A stretch of DNA of 25,547 nt from JAYVIQ01 sp043770215 (GTDB lineage Bacteria > Bacteroidota > Bacteroidia > Cytophagales > JAAEPT01). The notes beneath the pieces were generated by a model, which ran no database searches, was not told where the DNA came from, and saw only the letters and a list, made by a program, of their open reading frames with translations. Positions 14,380 to 22,696 of this stretch are shown here, piece after piece. The first letter of the stretch is position 1. Each line of letters opens with the position of its first letter. The stretch covers positions 1-25,547 of the forward strand of contig JAYVIQ010000031.1 of the NCBI GenBank assembly GCA_043770215.1, written 5' to 3'. A program made the position numbers and the translations under genes.

Positions 14380-16227
14380 ATGATAAAAAAAGTTTTATTC
14401 TTAGTATCTATTTTTCTCCATATCTTTTGTTTTTCTCAAAGCAAAGAAGAAAAAGAAGGCGACAAAGCCTTTGATTTACAGGATTTTGAATCGGCAAAAA
14501 ACTGGTACAAACAAGTATTTGCAAAAACACCAGAAAGTATAAAAATAAACAGTCGACTTTCGCTTTCTTATTTAGAACTTTTCCAAGGCAACAACGCTTT
14601 AAAACACATAAACATGGTATTTCAAAAAGACAGCATACACACTAAAGAAATGCTTTACACCAAAGCAAGATGTCTGCAACTCACACATCAATTTGATTCA
14701 GCAGCCATTTATTATAAGAAATCAGATCCTCTAAATGCTAATAAAAGAGATGTTTCAAAAAAAATTAAAGAATGTAGCTTTGGAATACTTGAAATGGCTA
14801 GTCCCAAAAACTTTAAAATAAGAAACATAAACCAAGTAAACAGCAAAGCGCACGAAATAGCCCCTAAAATAACGGCAGACTTTAGAAAAATGTATTTTAC
14901 ATCTCAAAGGAGCAATACTGCTACACCAGAAAACATCTATCTGTCTGAAAGTAATGGCGGAGCCTGGACTCCACCAATAAATATTGGTGAACCTATAAAC
15001 ACTGAAACAGTAAATGATGCATGTGTAGGACTAAGTCCTGATGGTCAGACCATGTACGTGTACAAAGGAGTAAACGGCGGAGACATATACGAAAGTGAAT
15101 TAAAAGGTAAAAAGTGGTCTGTGCCAAAGCCTATGCCTTTTAATACAATACACAGAGAAACAAGCATTTGCATAAGTCCAGATGCCAGAACATTGTATTT
15201 TACTAGACAATTACTAGATGAAAAAGGCGCCAAAATTGGCAATTCAGACATATTTTATTGTCGTAAAAACATAAATGGCGAATGGTCTAAATCTGTGAAA
15301 ATGGGGTCTAATATTAATTCAGAGTACGACGAAGAATCGCCATACATGCATCCAGATGGCAAAACATTTTATTTTAGTTCAAAAGGACACTCATCTATGG
15401 GCGGTTATGATGTTTTTAAGTCAGAGGCAATAGGGTTAGATTGGTCTATGCCTGTTAATCTTGGTTATCCTTTAAACACAGCAGCAGACGAACGTAACTT
15501 TGTGATTTCTGCAAACAATGATTATGCTCTATACGCTGCCCAACATGAAAACCAAGGGATGGGGGGGTTAGACATCTACATCATTACTATCCCTCCAACA
15601 AAAAAACCAGATCTTGCCTTGCTTTCTGGCAAAATAACAGATGAATTGTCTGGTGAGCCAATTGAAGCAAAAATAACAATTACAGACAATGATTTAAATG
15701 AAATAGTGGCAGAATTTCATAGTAATGCTTCTACAGGGGAATACTTAGTTTCTTTACCTTCGGGCAAAAATTACGGCATAAACATAGAAAAAACATTGCA
15801 TGTATTTTATTCAGAGAACATCTATCTAAAAGCTAACTCTGGATTTGTACCCCATCAAAAGAATATTCAAATGCCAAATCTTAGCAAAGGTTCTAAAATG
15901 ATTTTGCGAAATATATTTTTTGCAAATGCCAGTGCCCAATTGTCGGCAAGCTCTAATGCAGAATTAGATAAACTATATAAATTAATGATGGATAATCCAT
16001 TAATGAGAATCCAAATATTAGGACATACAGATAATATAGGTGAGCAAAATGCAAACCAAGTATTGTCCCAAAAAAGAGCAGAATCAGTAGCTAAATACTT
16101 AATAACAAAAGGTATAAATCCTAATAGGCTTCAAAGCAGGGGTTTTGGCAGTAGTAAACCACTAACTAATAATACAAACGAAGAAGATAAAGCCAAAAAC
16201 AGACGTACTGAATTTATAATTCTATAA
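14380..16227 (+). CDS. TPR-PD40-CarboxypepD_reg-OmpA protein (PorE-like)
   Basis: A 615-residue exported envelope protein. A signal peptide covers residues 1-19 (ending CFS; the Cys is not in a good lipobox). TPR-like helices lie at about 22-130. A six-bladed WD40/PD40-like propeller lies at about 150-405, with repeated units such as LSPDGQTMYVY, ISPDARTLYFT and MHPDGKTFYFSS. A carboxypeptidase-regulatory-like domain spans 411-480 (LSGKITDELSGEPIEAKITI). A C-terminal OmpA domain follows (510-615: ILGHTDNIGEQNANQ, LSQKRAESVAKYL, NRRTEFIIL) and should bind peptidoglycan. This order matches Porphyromonas PorE, a periplasmic component of type IX secretion. Many Bacteroidota carry several such paralogues, so the T9SS role is plausible but not shown. 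The next gene starts 4 bases after its stop. Confidence 0.87.
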   Translation: MIKKVLFLVSIFLHIFCFSQSKEEKEGDKAFDLQDFESAKNWYKQVFAKTPESIKINSRLSLSYLELFQGNNALKHINMVFQKDSIHTKEMLYTKARCLQLTHQFDSAAIYYKKSDPLNANKRDVSKKIKECSFGILEMASPKNFKIRNINQVNSKAHEIAPKITADFRKMYFTSQRSNTATPENIYLSESNGGAWTPPINIGEPINTETVNDACVGLSPDGQTMYVYKGVNGGDIYESELKGKKWSVPKPMPFNTIHRETSICISPDARTLYFTRQLLDEKGAKIGNSDIFYCRKNINGEWSKSVKMGSNINSEYDEESPYMHPDGKTFYFSSKGHSSMGGYDVFKSEAIGLDWSMPVNLGYPLNTAADERNFVISANNDYALYAAQHENQGMGGLDIYIITIPPTKKPDLALLSGKITDELSGEPIEAKITITDNDLNEIVAEFHSNASTGEYLVSLPSGKNYGINIEKTLHVFYSENIYLKANSGFVPHQKNIQMPNLSKGSKMILRNIFFANASAQLSASSNAELDKLYKLMMDNPLMRIQILGHTDNIGEQNANQVLSQKRAESVAKYLITKGINPNRLQSRGFGSSKPLTNNTNEEDKAKNRRTEFIIL

Positions 16228-16231
16228 TACT

Positions 16232-16804
16232 ATGAATATATTTTATAAAGAAAATGAAATTTTTGACAAGATAGATTTTTCTGCCAATGCATTTGAACCC
16301 ATGGAGTATGAGAATTGTAATTTTATTCAGTGCAATTTTGGTGGAGTAAACTTATCTAGAACAAAGTTTGAAAATTGTACTTTTGATACCTGCAATCTGA
16401 GTATGGTAAAATTAGCAGATACGGCTTTTAGTTCATGTAAATTTAAAAATTCTAAGCTGCTAGGGGTACATTTTGAAGACTGCAACAGTTTTGGATTTTC
16501 TGTTGTTTTTCAAAACTGCATACTTTCTCACTCTTCATTTTATAAATGCAAACTAAAGAGAAATGTATTTACAGAATGCCAACTAGAGGAGGTAGACTTT
16601 ACAGAAGCAGACTTAAGCTTTGCCAGCTTTATAGATTGTGATTTAAAAAATGCAAAGTTTGAACGTTCATTACTTGAGAAATGTGATTTCAGAAAAGCTA
16701 AAAATTATCTTTTTAGACTAGATCAAAACAAAGTAAAAGGAGCCAAATTTTCTTTGCCAGAAGTTTTGAAATTATTTTCTATTTATGCTATAGACGTAGA
16801 GTAA
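16232..16804 (+). CDS. Pentapeptide-repeat protein
   Basis: A 190-residue protein built almost entirely of five-residue repeats of the form (A/C)-(D/N)-(L/F)-x-x, for example CNFIQCNFGGVNLSRTKFEN, ADTAFSSCKFKNSKL and ADLSFASFIDCDLKNAKFER. Such repeats fold into a right-handed quadrilateral beta-helix. Cys is frequent at the -1 position and Phe/Leu at the central inward position. Size and lack of a signal resemble the Qnr/McbG-like group that can mimic DNA and protect gyrase. That function cannot be claimed from sequence alone. The gene lies 4 bases after the OmpA-like gene, so the two probably share a transcript although their predicted compartments differ. Confidence 0.85.
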   Translation: MNIFYKENEIFDKIDFSANAFEPMEYENCNFIQCNFGGVNLSRTKFENCTFDTCNLSMVKLADTAFSSCKFKNSKLLGVHFEDCNSFGFSVVFQNCILSHSSFYKCKLKRNVFTECQLEEVDFTEADLSFASFIDCDLKNAKFERSLLEKCDFRKAKNYLFRLDQNKVKGAKFSLPEVLKLFSIYAIDVE

Positions 16805-16864
16805 TGTGCTTTAAAGTGAGTATTTTATCATTATTTTTTAATCTTTAGAATAAAACTTAAATAA

Positions 16865-17235
16865 AACATACACGCACCTCAAGATGATTTGCCTGGGCGA
16901 GTTTTAGGAGATAAAATAGCCAAGAAGACAATAGATTTAATAAATAATTATTTTGCTGGAAGTATTATATCTTCTAAGAACATTGAAAAAAATAAAGCGT
17001 TTTGTCCTAACCCAATTAAGAATACTGATTTACTTTCAATAGATTTACAAATTAATATAAAAGGAGACAAAATTTCTATTGTAAACTTGAGCGGCAAACA
17101 AACCCTAACCACAGATTACAAGCAAATTAGTAATCAGTTGATGTTTATATACCTATAAATATAATTGGTTTTTATAGTATAAAACTTAGTCAAGCGGATA
17201 AAATAAGTTTATTTAGCCTTTTTGTAAAACCATAA
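16865..17235 (+). pseudogene. Fragment of a T9SS cargo protein with type A sorting domain, frameshifted
   Basis: A stop at 16862 precedes a readable frame with no credible start codon (TTG at 16889 is the first candidate). The frame reads LPGRVLGDKIAKKTIDLINN, then CPNPIKNTDLLSIDL with Pro-Asn-Pro at 17006-17014, then GDKISIVNLSGKQTL. The PNP turn followed by an I-x-I-x-N-L-x-G-Q/K strand is the hallmark of the type IX secretion C-terminal signal. The frame stops at 17156. From 17158 another frame continues with IIGFYSIKLSQADKISLFSL to a TAA at 17233, which supplies the missing G-x-Y-x-I-K end strand. A single frameshift near 17140-17157 explains this. Only the C-terminal tail of the original exoprotein survives. 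The upstream cargo domain is gone and cannot be named. Confidence 0.65.
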
Positions 17236-17318
17236 ATGAAGGTTTAAAAGAGGCAATAGATGTCAATTATAAAAAATAGTAAACGTACAATTGGTACAAT
17301 AAATCAAGTGAAAACAAC

Positions 17319-18230
17319 ATGTTATTAAGAAAAAAAATACCTTTAGGTTATGTCTATTCGCTTATAAAATACAGATTATTTATTGTCATGTTCATTGCAG
17401 GAACTATTTCATTTTTTGATCAGTATTTTAAAGATTGGGGGATATCCTTTGGTGAGTCAGGCATAATACCTGTATGGTTGCCAGGTCTTTTAGGCACACT
17501 AATAGCGCTTGTTTTAGCTTTTAGAACAAATCAAAGTTATGACAGGTGGTGGGAAGCCAGAAAATTATGGGGCGCAATTGTAAATGACTCTAGGTCTCTT
17601 GTAAGAGAAGTAAATTACTTAAATAATAGAAATGTAAAGCCTGAAAAACATAGGCTTTTTGTTTTAGAAATGAGTGATTTAACAGTTCTTTGGTTGCATA
17701 TTTTAAAAGATTCACTTAGGAATTTAAATTTAAACAAACATGACTTTATGCTTATGAAACTAGGCATTAGAAATCAAAGTAATTTATGCCATGCTATTTT
17801 AGATAAAATGCAAGAATTGGTTCAAGATGCTTATGATGAAGGTATAATAAATGATTTTCATCAAACAAAAGTAACTCAAACCATAAATAATTTAGGGGTA
17901 AGTATGGGAGGGTGTGAACGTATAAAAAATACTGTTTTCCCACAGTTGTATGCTAGCACCATTGATTTTGCTATTTGGTTATTTGTTGTTATTTTTCCTA
18001 TTGCCTTTAGAGATCCCAATGAATATGTAGAGTTTCCAATAGTAGTTTTGGTTTCTATGGTATTTATGATGTTAGAAAAAGTGGGCATACAGATACAAGA
18101 CCCATTTCAAAATAGACCTACAGATGTACCTATGGATACCATAGTGTATGGATTAGAGAAACTGGTTAGAGAAAATGAAGACTCTGAATTACCAACACCA
18201 TTGAAAGATTATGAGTTCTATGAATTGTAA
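17319..18230 (+). CDS. Bestrophin-family membrane channel protein
   Basis: A 303-residue inner-membrane protein of the bacterial bestrophin (UPF0187) family, predicted to form a pentameric ion channel. The first helix (about 20-38) is followed by PVWLPGLLGTLIALVLAFRT and then NQSYDRWWEARKLWGAIVN. That last segment is the strongly conserved bestrophin signature at the end of the second helix. Later helices lie at about 207-225 and 238-255. EKVGIQIQDPFQNRPTDVPM matches the conserved tail where eukaryotic bestrophins bind calcium; the acidic cluster is only partly retained. Homologues studied in bacteria conduct cations, while animal ones conduct anions, so selectivity is open. The gene appears monocistronic and converges on birA. 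Confidence 0.9.
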   Translation: MLLRKKIPLGYVYSLIKYRLFIVMFIAGTISFFDQYFKDWGISFGESGIIPVWLPGLLGTLIALVLAFRTNQSYDRWWEARKLWGAIVNDSRSLVREVNYLNNRNVKPEKHRLFVLEMSDLTVLWLHILKDSLRNLNLNKHDFMLMKLGIRNQSNLCHAILDKMQELVQDAYDEGIINDFHQTKVTQTINNLGVSMGGCERIKNTVFPQLYASTIDFAIWLFVVIFPIAFRDPNEYVEFPIVVLVSMVFMMLEKVGIQIQDPFQNRPTDVPMDTIVYGLEKLVRENEDSELPTPLKDYEFYEL

Positions 18231-18267
18231 ATCAAAAAAAATACCTTTTTTAAGTTTATTATAAATA

Positions 18268-19017
18268 TTAGTCAAAAAGAAAGGTGATTTCTTTAAGTCC
18301 ATATTCAAGTACTCCACCATTGCTATTTGAAATCACCAATTCACCAGTGTCTTTTACACCAATAATTTCACCCAAAAAAAAATCGCCAGTTATGTTATCT
18401 TGGTAAGACCTTATTTTTTTAAACCCCATAAGCTTAGTCAAATAATCAGATTTCAAAATATGAACATCACCCAAAGAAAATGATAGGTATCTTTTGTTTA
18501 AGCTACGCAATAAAAAACCAAGTGCTTCTTCTATTTCATACTTTTCGTTTGTTTCTATTGCCAACGAAGTAGCTCTTGGCAGATTAAATTTTAGCTGATT
18601 TATATTTAACCCAATACCAACTATTGTATTAGCTACAAATGAATCCTTTACTTGGTTTTCTATCAAAACACCACCAATTTTTTTGTTGTTGTAATAAATA
18701 TCATTGGGCCATTTTAGTTGTAAAAGACTTTTGTTAGGCAAAAACTCCTCTAAAAAATCATAAATAGCCAAGCTTACAAAATAATTTAAACTGAACTGAT
18801 GTTTTATATCTAAAAGAAAGGGTTCAAGATAAAATGAAAAGGTTAAATTCTGATTGGGTTCAGATTCCCATACGTTTCCCCTCTGACCTCTGCCACTGGA
18901 TTGTATTTTTGCACACACTACTTCCCCAGAAACGCAATCATTCTTCATTTTTTCCTTTAAAAATTGGTTTGTAGAGTGACAACTTGGCAGTATTATAACT
19001 TTATTTCCTATTAGCAT
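18268..19017 (-). CDS. birA: Biotin-[acetyl-CoA-carboxylase] ligase
   Basis: A 249-residue cytoplasmic enzyme that forms biotinyl-AMP and attaches biotin to the carrier protein of biotin-dependent carboxylases. GRGQRG at 42-47 is the biotinyl-AMP binding loop. KWPND at 102-106 and KKIGGVLIE at 112-120 carry the conserved active-site lysine region. VGIGLNIN in the middle of the chain is also conserved. There is no N-terminal helix-turn-helix, so this is the short, non-repressor form. The small C-terminal SH3-like domain (about 200-249) is present. It diverges from rsfS across an 80-base gap. The neighbourhood birA-rsfS-ftsH recurs, to my knowledge, in Bacteroidota. Confidence 0.93.
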   Translation of the reverse strand: MLIGNKVIILPSCHSTNQFLKEKMKNDCVSGEVVCAKIQSSGRGQRGNVWESEPNQNLTFSFYLEPFLLDIKHQFSLNYFVSLAIYDFLEEFLPNKSLLQLKWPNDIYYNNKKIGGVLIENQVKDSFVANTIVGIGLNINQLKFNLPRATSLAIETNEKYEIEEALGFLLRSLNKRYLSFSLGDVHILKSDYLTKLMGFKKIRSYQDNITGDFFLGEIIGVKDTGELVISNSNGGVLEYGLKEITFLFD

Positions 19018-19097
19018 GTTATTTGATTGTATATTAAAACTAGAATTGATAGTAAATCAATGCTAAATTATTAAATTTACTGATTAAATATTTATTA

Positions 19098-19466
19098 GTG
19101 GCAAATTCAGATCAATTAGTTAGCGCAATAGTAAAAGGTATACAAGAAAAAAAGGGTGAAAAGATTACCATCATCAACCTTAAAAAAATTCCAAATGCCA
19201 TTACAGATTATTTTATCCTTTGTACAGGTAGCTCAGATACGCATTTATACTCAATTGCAGATTCTATAGATGACGAAGCAAAAAAAGAATTAGACGAGAT
19301 TCCATGGTCATCTGAAGGAAAGTCAAACAGAGAGTGGATTATTTTGGATTATTCTAATGTAGTAGTACATGTTTTTAAAAGAGAACCAAGAGAAAGATAC
19401 AATTTAGAGGGTCTTTGGGGTGACGGTGAAATAATTAATATTGGCGAAGCACAAGAAAAACTATAA
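19098..19466 (+). CDS. rsfS: Ribosome silencing factor RsfS (Iojap family)
   Basis: A 122-residue protein that binds large-subunit protein uL14 and blocks subunit joining when nutrients are scarce. The family pattern is clear: VKGIQEKKGEKITIINLKKI, then AITDYFILCTGSSDTHLYSI near residues 34-55, then WIILDYSNVVVHVFKRE and an aromatic tail with ERYNLEGLWGDGE. The start is GTG at 19098; no in-frame ATG precedes the conserved domain. The stop is 1 base before the ATG of ftsH, indicating co-transcription and probably coupled translation. Confidence 0.93.
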   Translation: MANSDQLVSAIVKGIQEKKGEKITIINLKKIPNAITDYFILCTGSSDTHLYSIADSIDDEAKKELDEIPWSSEGKSNREWIILDYSNVVVHVFKREPRERYNLEGLWGDGEIINIGEAQEKL

Positions 19467-19467
19467 A

Positions 19468-21513
19468 ATGGCAAACGACAAAAGCAAGAAAATTTTGGGC
19501 AAAACCCCAAAATCACCAAAGTCTAATCTTTCTATTTTCCTCATAGGATCTGTTCTTTTACTTATGGTAGGGTTATTTATGTTTAAGTCTCCTAGAGTCA
19601 TAGACATTTCTGAAACTACTCTAAAACAAATGGTTTTAGCGCATGATGTAGAAAAAATAGATGTTGTAAACGGAAATCATGTAGATGTCACGCTAAAAAA
19701 AGCAGCAGTATCTAAGCCGTTGTACAAAAAGTTTGAACAGAAAGAGTTTCCATTAAACTACGAAACCAAGCCTCACTTTAGGTATCAGTTGCTAAATTTA
19801 GAGCAGTTTATGATAACTTATGCAGATTGGACAAAGAACTACTCAGACACAGACAAGATAACTCTAGACAGAAAAGATGAGGCAGATTTAATGGAAAGCT
19901 TCTCTAGTTACTTTTTCTTAATTCTAATCATTGTTTTATTTATTTTTATGATGCGTAGAATGTCAAGTGGAGGTGGTCCTGGTGGTCAAATTTTTAATAT
20001 TGGCAAAAGCAAAGCGGCTTTATTTGACGCAGATAATAAAGTGAAAATTACTTTTTCTGATGTAGCAGGTCTTGAAGAAGCTAAAGAAGAAATTTATGAA
20101 ATTGTTGATTTCTTAAAAACACCAGGAAAATTTACAAAGCTAGGTGGTAAAATTCCAAAAGGAGCGCTCTTGGTAGGTCCTCCAGGTACAGGTAAAACAT
20201 TATTGGCAAAAGCAGTTGCTGGCGAAGCAGGAGTACCCTTCTTTTCTTTATCAGGATCAGATTTTGTAGAAATGTTTGTAGGTGTTGGTGCTGCCCGTGT
20301 AAGAGATTTATTTAAACAAGCCAAAGAAAAAGCACCTTGTATTATTTTTATAGATGAAATAGATGCAGTAGGAAGAAGCAGAGGCAAAGGCTCTATGCCA
20401 GGAGCTAATGACGAAAGAGAAAATACCCTGAATTCATTATTAGTTGAAATGGATGGTTTTGGTACTGACTCTGGTATAATTATACTAGCAGCTACCAACA
20501 GGCCAGATGTATTGGACTCTGCATTATTAAGACCAGGAAGATTTGATAGACAGATAAGTATTGACAAGCCAGACATAATAGGTAGAGAAGCCATTTTCAG
20601 AGTACATTTAAAACCTTTAAAGCTTTCTAAAGAAATTGATTCTAAAAAACTTTCTGCCCAAACACCAGGTTTTGCCGGTGCAGAAATTGCCAATGTTTGT
20701 AACGAAGCAGCCTTAATAGCGGCACGAAAAAATCATGATGAAATCATGATGAAAGATTTTCAAGATGCTATTGATAGAGTTATTGGTGGTTTGGAAAAGA
20801 AAAATAAATTAATTTCTCCAGAGGAGAAAAAAATAGTTGCCTACCATGAAGCTGGTCACGCTATATCTGGTTGGTTCTTAGAACATGCGGATCCTTTGGT
20901 AAAAGTAAGTATTGTTCCAAGGGGAGTAGCTGCATTGGGTTATGCTCAATATCTACCAAAAGAACAATTTCTTTATCAAACAGATCAGCTAATAGATTCT
21001 ATGTGCATGACTCTAGGTGGTAGAGCGGCGGAAGAAATTATTTTTGGTAAAATTTCTACTGGTGCTCAAAATGATTTAGAAAGAATTACAAAACTTGCCT
21101 ACAGTATGGTAACAATGTACGGAATGAATGATAAAATTGGTCATCTTTCTTACTATGATTCTAACAGATCTGAATATGCCCAAAGACCATACTCAGATGA
21201 AACCGCTACTCTAATAGACAAAGAGGTAAAGAAAATTATAGATGAAGCGTATGCAAGAACTTTAAATCTGCTTAATAATAAAAAAGAGCAATTGGAAATT
21301 ATAGCACAAGAACTTCTAGAAAAAGAAATACTTTTTCAAACAGACTTAACTAGGTTAATTGGTAAGAGACCATTTGAAAAAGATACCACTTATGAAGCGT
21401 TTACAGAAAATACAGAAAGTAAAACTTCTGATGATGGTACTGTAGATGAATTGAAAAAAACGGTTGAAAACAGTTCAGGTGCTATTAATTTAGAAAAAAA
21501 AGAAAGTAACTAG
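19468..21513 (+). CDS. ftsH: ATP-dependent zinc metalloprotease FtsH
   Basis: A 681-residue membrane-anchored AAA+ protease that removes damaged or regulatory membrane and cytosolic proteins. Order: short basic N-terminus, helix at about 22-39, periplasmic FtsH-ext domain (about 45-140), second helix at about 143-160, and a Gly-rich linker. The AAA module follows, with Walker A GPPGTGKT at 237-244, Walker B IIFIDEIDA, and second-region arginine sequences in LLRPGRFDRQI. The M41 peptidase has zinc motif HEAGH at 460-464. The C-terminal tail is acidic and poorly conserved. I chose ATG 19468; an upstream TTG at 19441 would overlap rsfS. Its stop is 3 bases before the TTG start of lpxH. Confidence 0.97.
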   Translation: MANDKSKKILGKTPKSPKSNLSIFLIGSVLLLMVGLFMFKSPRVIDISETTLKQMVLAHDVEKIDVVNGNHVDVTLKKAAVSKPLYKKFEQKEFPLNYETKPHFRYQLLNLEQFMITYADWTKNYSDTDKITLDRKDEADLMESFSSYFFLILIIVLFIFMMRRMSSGGGPGGQIFNIGKSKAALFDADNKVKITFSDVAGLEEAKEEIYEIVDFLKTPGKFTKLGGKIPKGALLVGPPGTGKTLLAKAVAGEAGVPFFSLSGSDFVEMFVGVGAARVRDLFKQAKEKAPCIIFIDEIDAVGRSRGKGSMPGANDERENTLNSLLVEMDGFGTDSGIIILAATNRPDVLDSALLRPGRFDRQISIDKPDIIGREAIFRVHLKPLKLSKEIDSKKLSAQTPGFAGAEIANVCNEAALIAARKNHDEIMMKDFQDAIDRVIGGLEKKNKLISPEEKKIVAYHEAGHAISGWFLEHADPLVKVSIVPRGVAALGYAQYLPKEQFLYQTDQLIDSMCMTLGGRAAEEIIFGKISTGAQNDLERITKLAYSMVTMYGMNDKIGHLSYYDSNRSEYAQRPYSDETATLIDKEVKKIIDEAYARTLNLLNNKKEQLEIIAQELLEKEILFQTDLTRLIGKRPFEKDTTYEAFTENTESKTSDDGTVDELKKTVENSSGAINLEKKESN

Positions 21514-21516
21514 CCC

Positions 21517-22284
21517 TTGTTTAAACAGGTTTCTATATCACTCATCGGAGGTAAAAAAATTTTTTTTGCCTCCGATTTTCATTTAGGCTCACCCAATGAG
21601 AAAACTAGTTTCCAAAGAGAAATAAAAATTATTCAATGGTTAGAGTCTATAAAAAATGATTGTCAAGCGCTATTTTTAGTTGGTGATATTTTTGATTTTT
21701 GGTTTGAATACACAAAAGCTATTCCTAAGGGTTTTGTACGTTTCCAGTCAAAAATTGCTGAGTTTACAGACAATGGTATACCCGTCTATTTTTTTATTGG
21801 AAACCATGACATGTGGATGTTTGATTATTTTGAAAAAGAATTAGGCGTTACTATACTTAAGGAAGAAATAGAATTAAATATAAACAATATTACACTTTTG
21901 GTAGGGCATGGAGACGGACTTGGACCAAAAGATTTAGTGTATAAAATTCTAAAAGTATTCTTTAGAAGTAAGGTGTGTATTTTTTTATTCGGACTCATAC
22001 ATCCAAACTGGGGTATAAGCTTAGCCAATTTTTGGTCTAAAACAAGTAGAAAAAGTGGTGATAAACATCCTGAAGCATTTTTAGGAGATGACGAGTGGTT
22101 GTTACAACATTGTAAACAGCAGGAAAGTCTAAAACACCATGACTATTACGTTTATGGGCATAGACACTTGGTTATAAATAATCAGTTTACTAAAGATGCA
22201 AGGTACATAAATTTGGGACATTGGTTTGATGCTGGTACGTATGCAGTATGTGATGGTAAATCTTTAGAATTAAAACACATCTAA
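21517..22284 (+). CDS. lpxH: UDP-2,3-diacylglucosamine diphosphatase
   Basis: A 255-residue calcineurin-like metallophosphoesterase of lipid A synthesis that hydrolyses UDP-2,3-diacylglucosamine to lipid X and UMP at the inner membrane. The metal-binding motifs appear in order: SDFHLG near 19-24, GDIFDFW, GNHDMW, GHGDG, and YGHRH near the C-terminus. The insertion with FGLIHPNWGISLANFWS matches LpxH lipid-binding helices. The likely start is TTG at 21517, 3 bases after the ftsH stop; no ATG or GTG lies between there and the first motif. A related enzyme, LpxI, is unrelated in sequence, so the LpxH-type call is firm. The gene ends the rsfS-ftsH-lpxH group. Confidence 0.9.
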   Translation: MFKQVSISLIGGKKIFFASDFHLGSPNEKTSFQREIKIIQWLESIKNDCQALFLVGDIFDFWFEYTKAIPKGFVRFQSKIAEFTDNGIPVYFFIGNHDMWMFDYFEKELGVTILKEEIELNINNITLLVGHGDGLGPKDLVYKILKVFFRSKVCIFLFGLIHPNWGISLANFWSKTSRKSGDKHPEAFLGDDEWLLQHCKQQESLKHHDYYVYGHRHLVINNQFTKDARYINLGHWFDAGTYAVCDGKSLELKHI

Positions 22285-22696
22285 TGAATTTAATAGGTAC
22301 TTTTCACAAACTAGATAATAGATTGAAATTTTATTAACTGATTTTACTAATGTAAATTATTTTTAAGTTTACTTTTTCTAATAGTATAAACTGTTTCAAT
22401 TCTCCCTAAAATTTACCTACATACTAAATGAAGTTAAAACATTATGTGAATATCCGTTATTGTACCAGTAGTGGAATTGATTAGTGAATTGGACGAAACC
22501 CTATCGGGTCAGGCTCTACGCTCTTGCTTTTTTTGCTGAAAATCAAAAAAGAGCTCCGCTTCGATCCTTTTCGCAAAAAAAATAATATGTACTGGTATCA
22601 TTGCGGATATTCACAAAACATTATTCAGAATTTTATATTTTCCCTTATTTCTATTTTTTTGTACTAGCGAAATACAAAATATAGATGTTTGCGCAA
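22285..22696. other. Intergenic region between convergent genes, with MITE copy C
   Basis: This 412-base spacer between convergent genes is dominated by the element at 22445-22615. The rest is AT-rich, and I see neither an ORF nor a separate hairpin terminator. The element's own palindrome is the only strong stem here. Confidence 0.5.
22445..22615 (+). mobile_element. MITE-like element, copy C, with 8-bp target duplication
   Basis: This 171-bp element has terminal repeats at 22445-22470 and 22590-22615. The right repeat, reverse-complemented, is identical over 26 bases to the outer repeat of the copy at 8496. AAACATTA stands directly outside both ends (22437-22444 and 22616-22623), a perfect duplication different from that of the 8496 copy. 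The core contains CCCTATCGGG and a CTTGCTTTTTTTGC stretch that folds back on GCAAAAAAGAGC-like sequence. There is no coding capacity. Confidence 0.9.

Noticed and set aside
20094..20693. A 199-codon minus-strand frame inside ftsH.
   Set aside because: It is a shadow of the conserved AAA region, as are the antisense frames inside the DUF5916, fumarase and OmpA-like genes.
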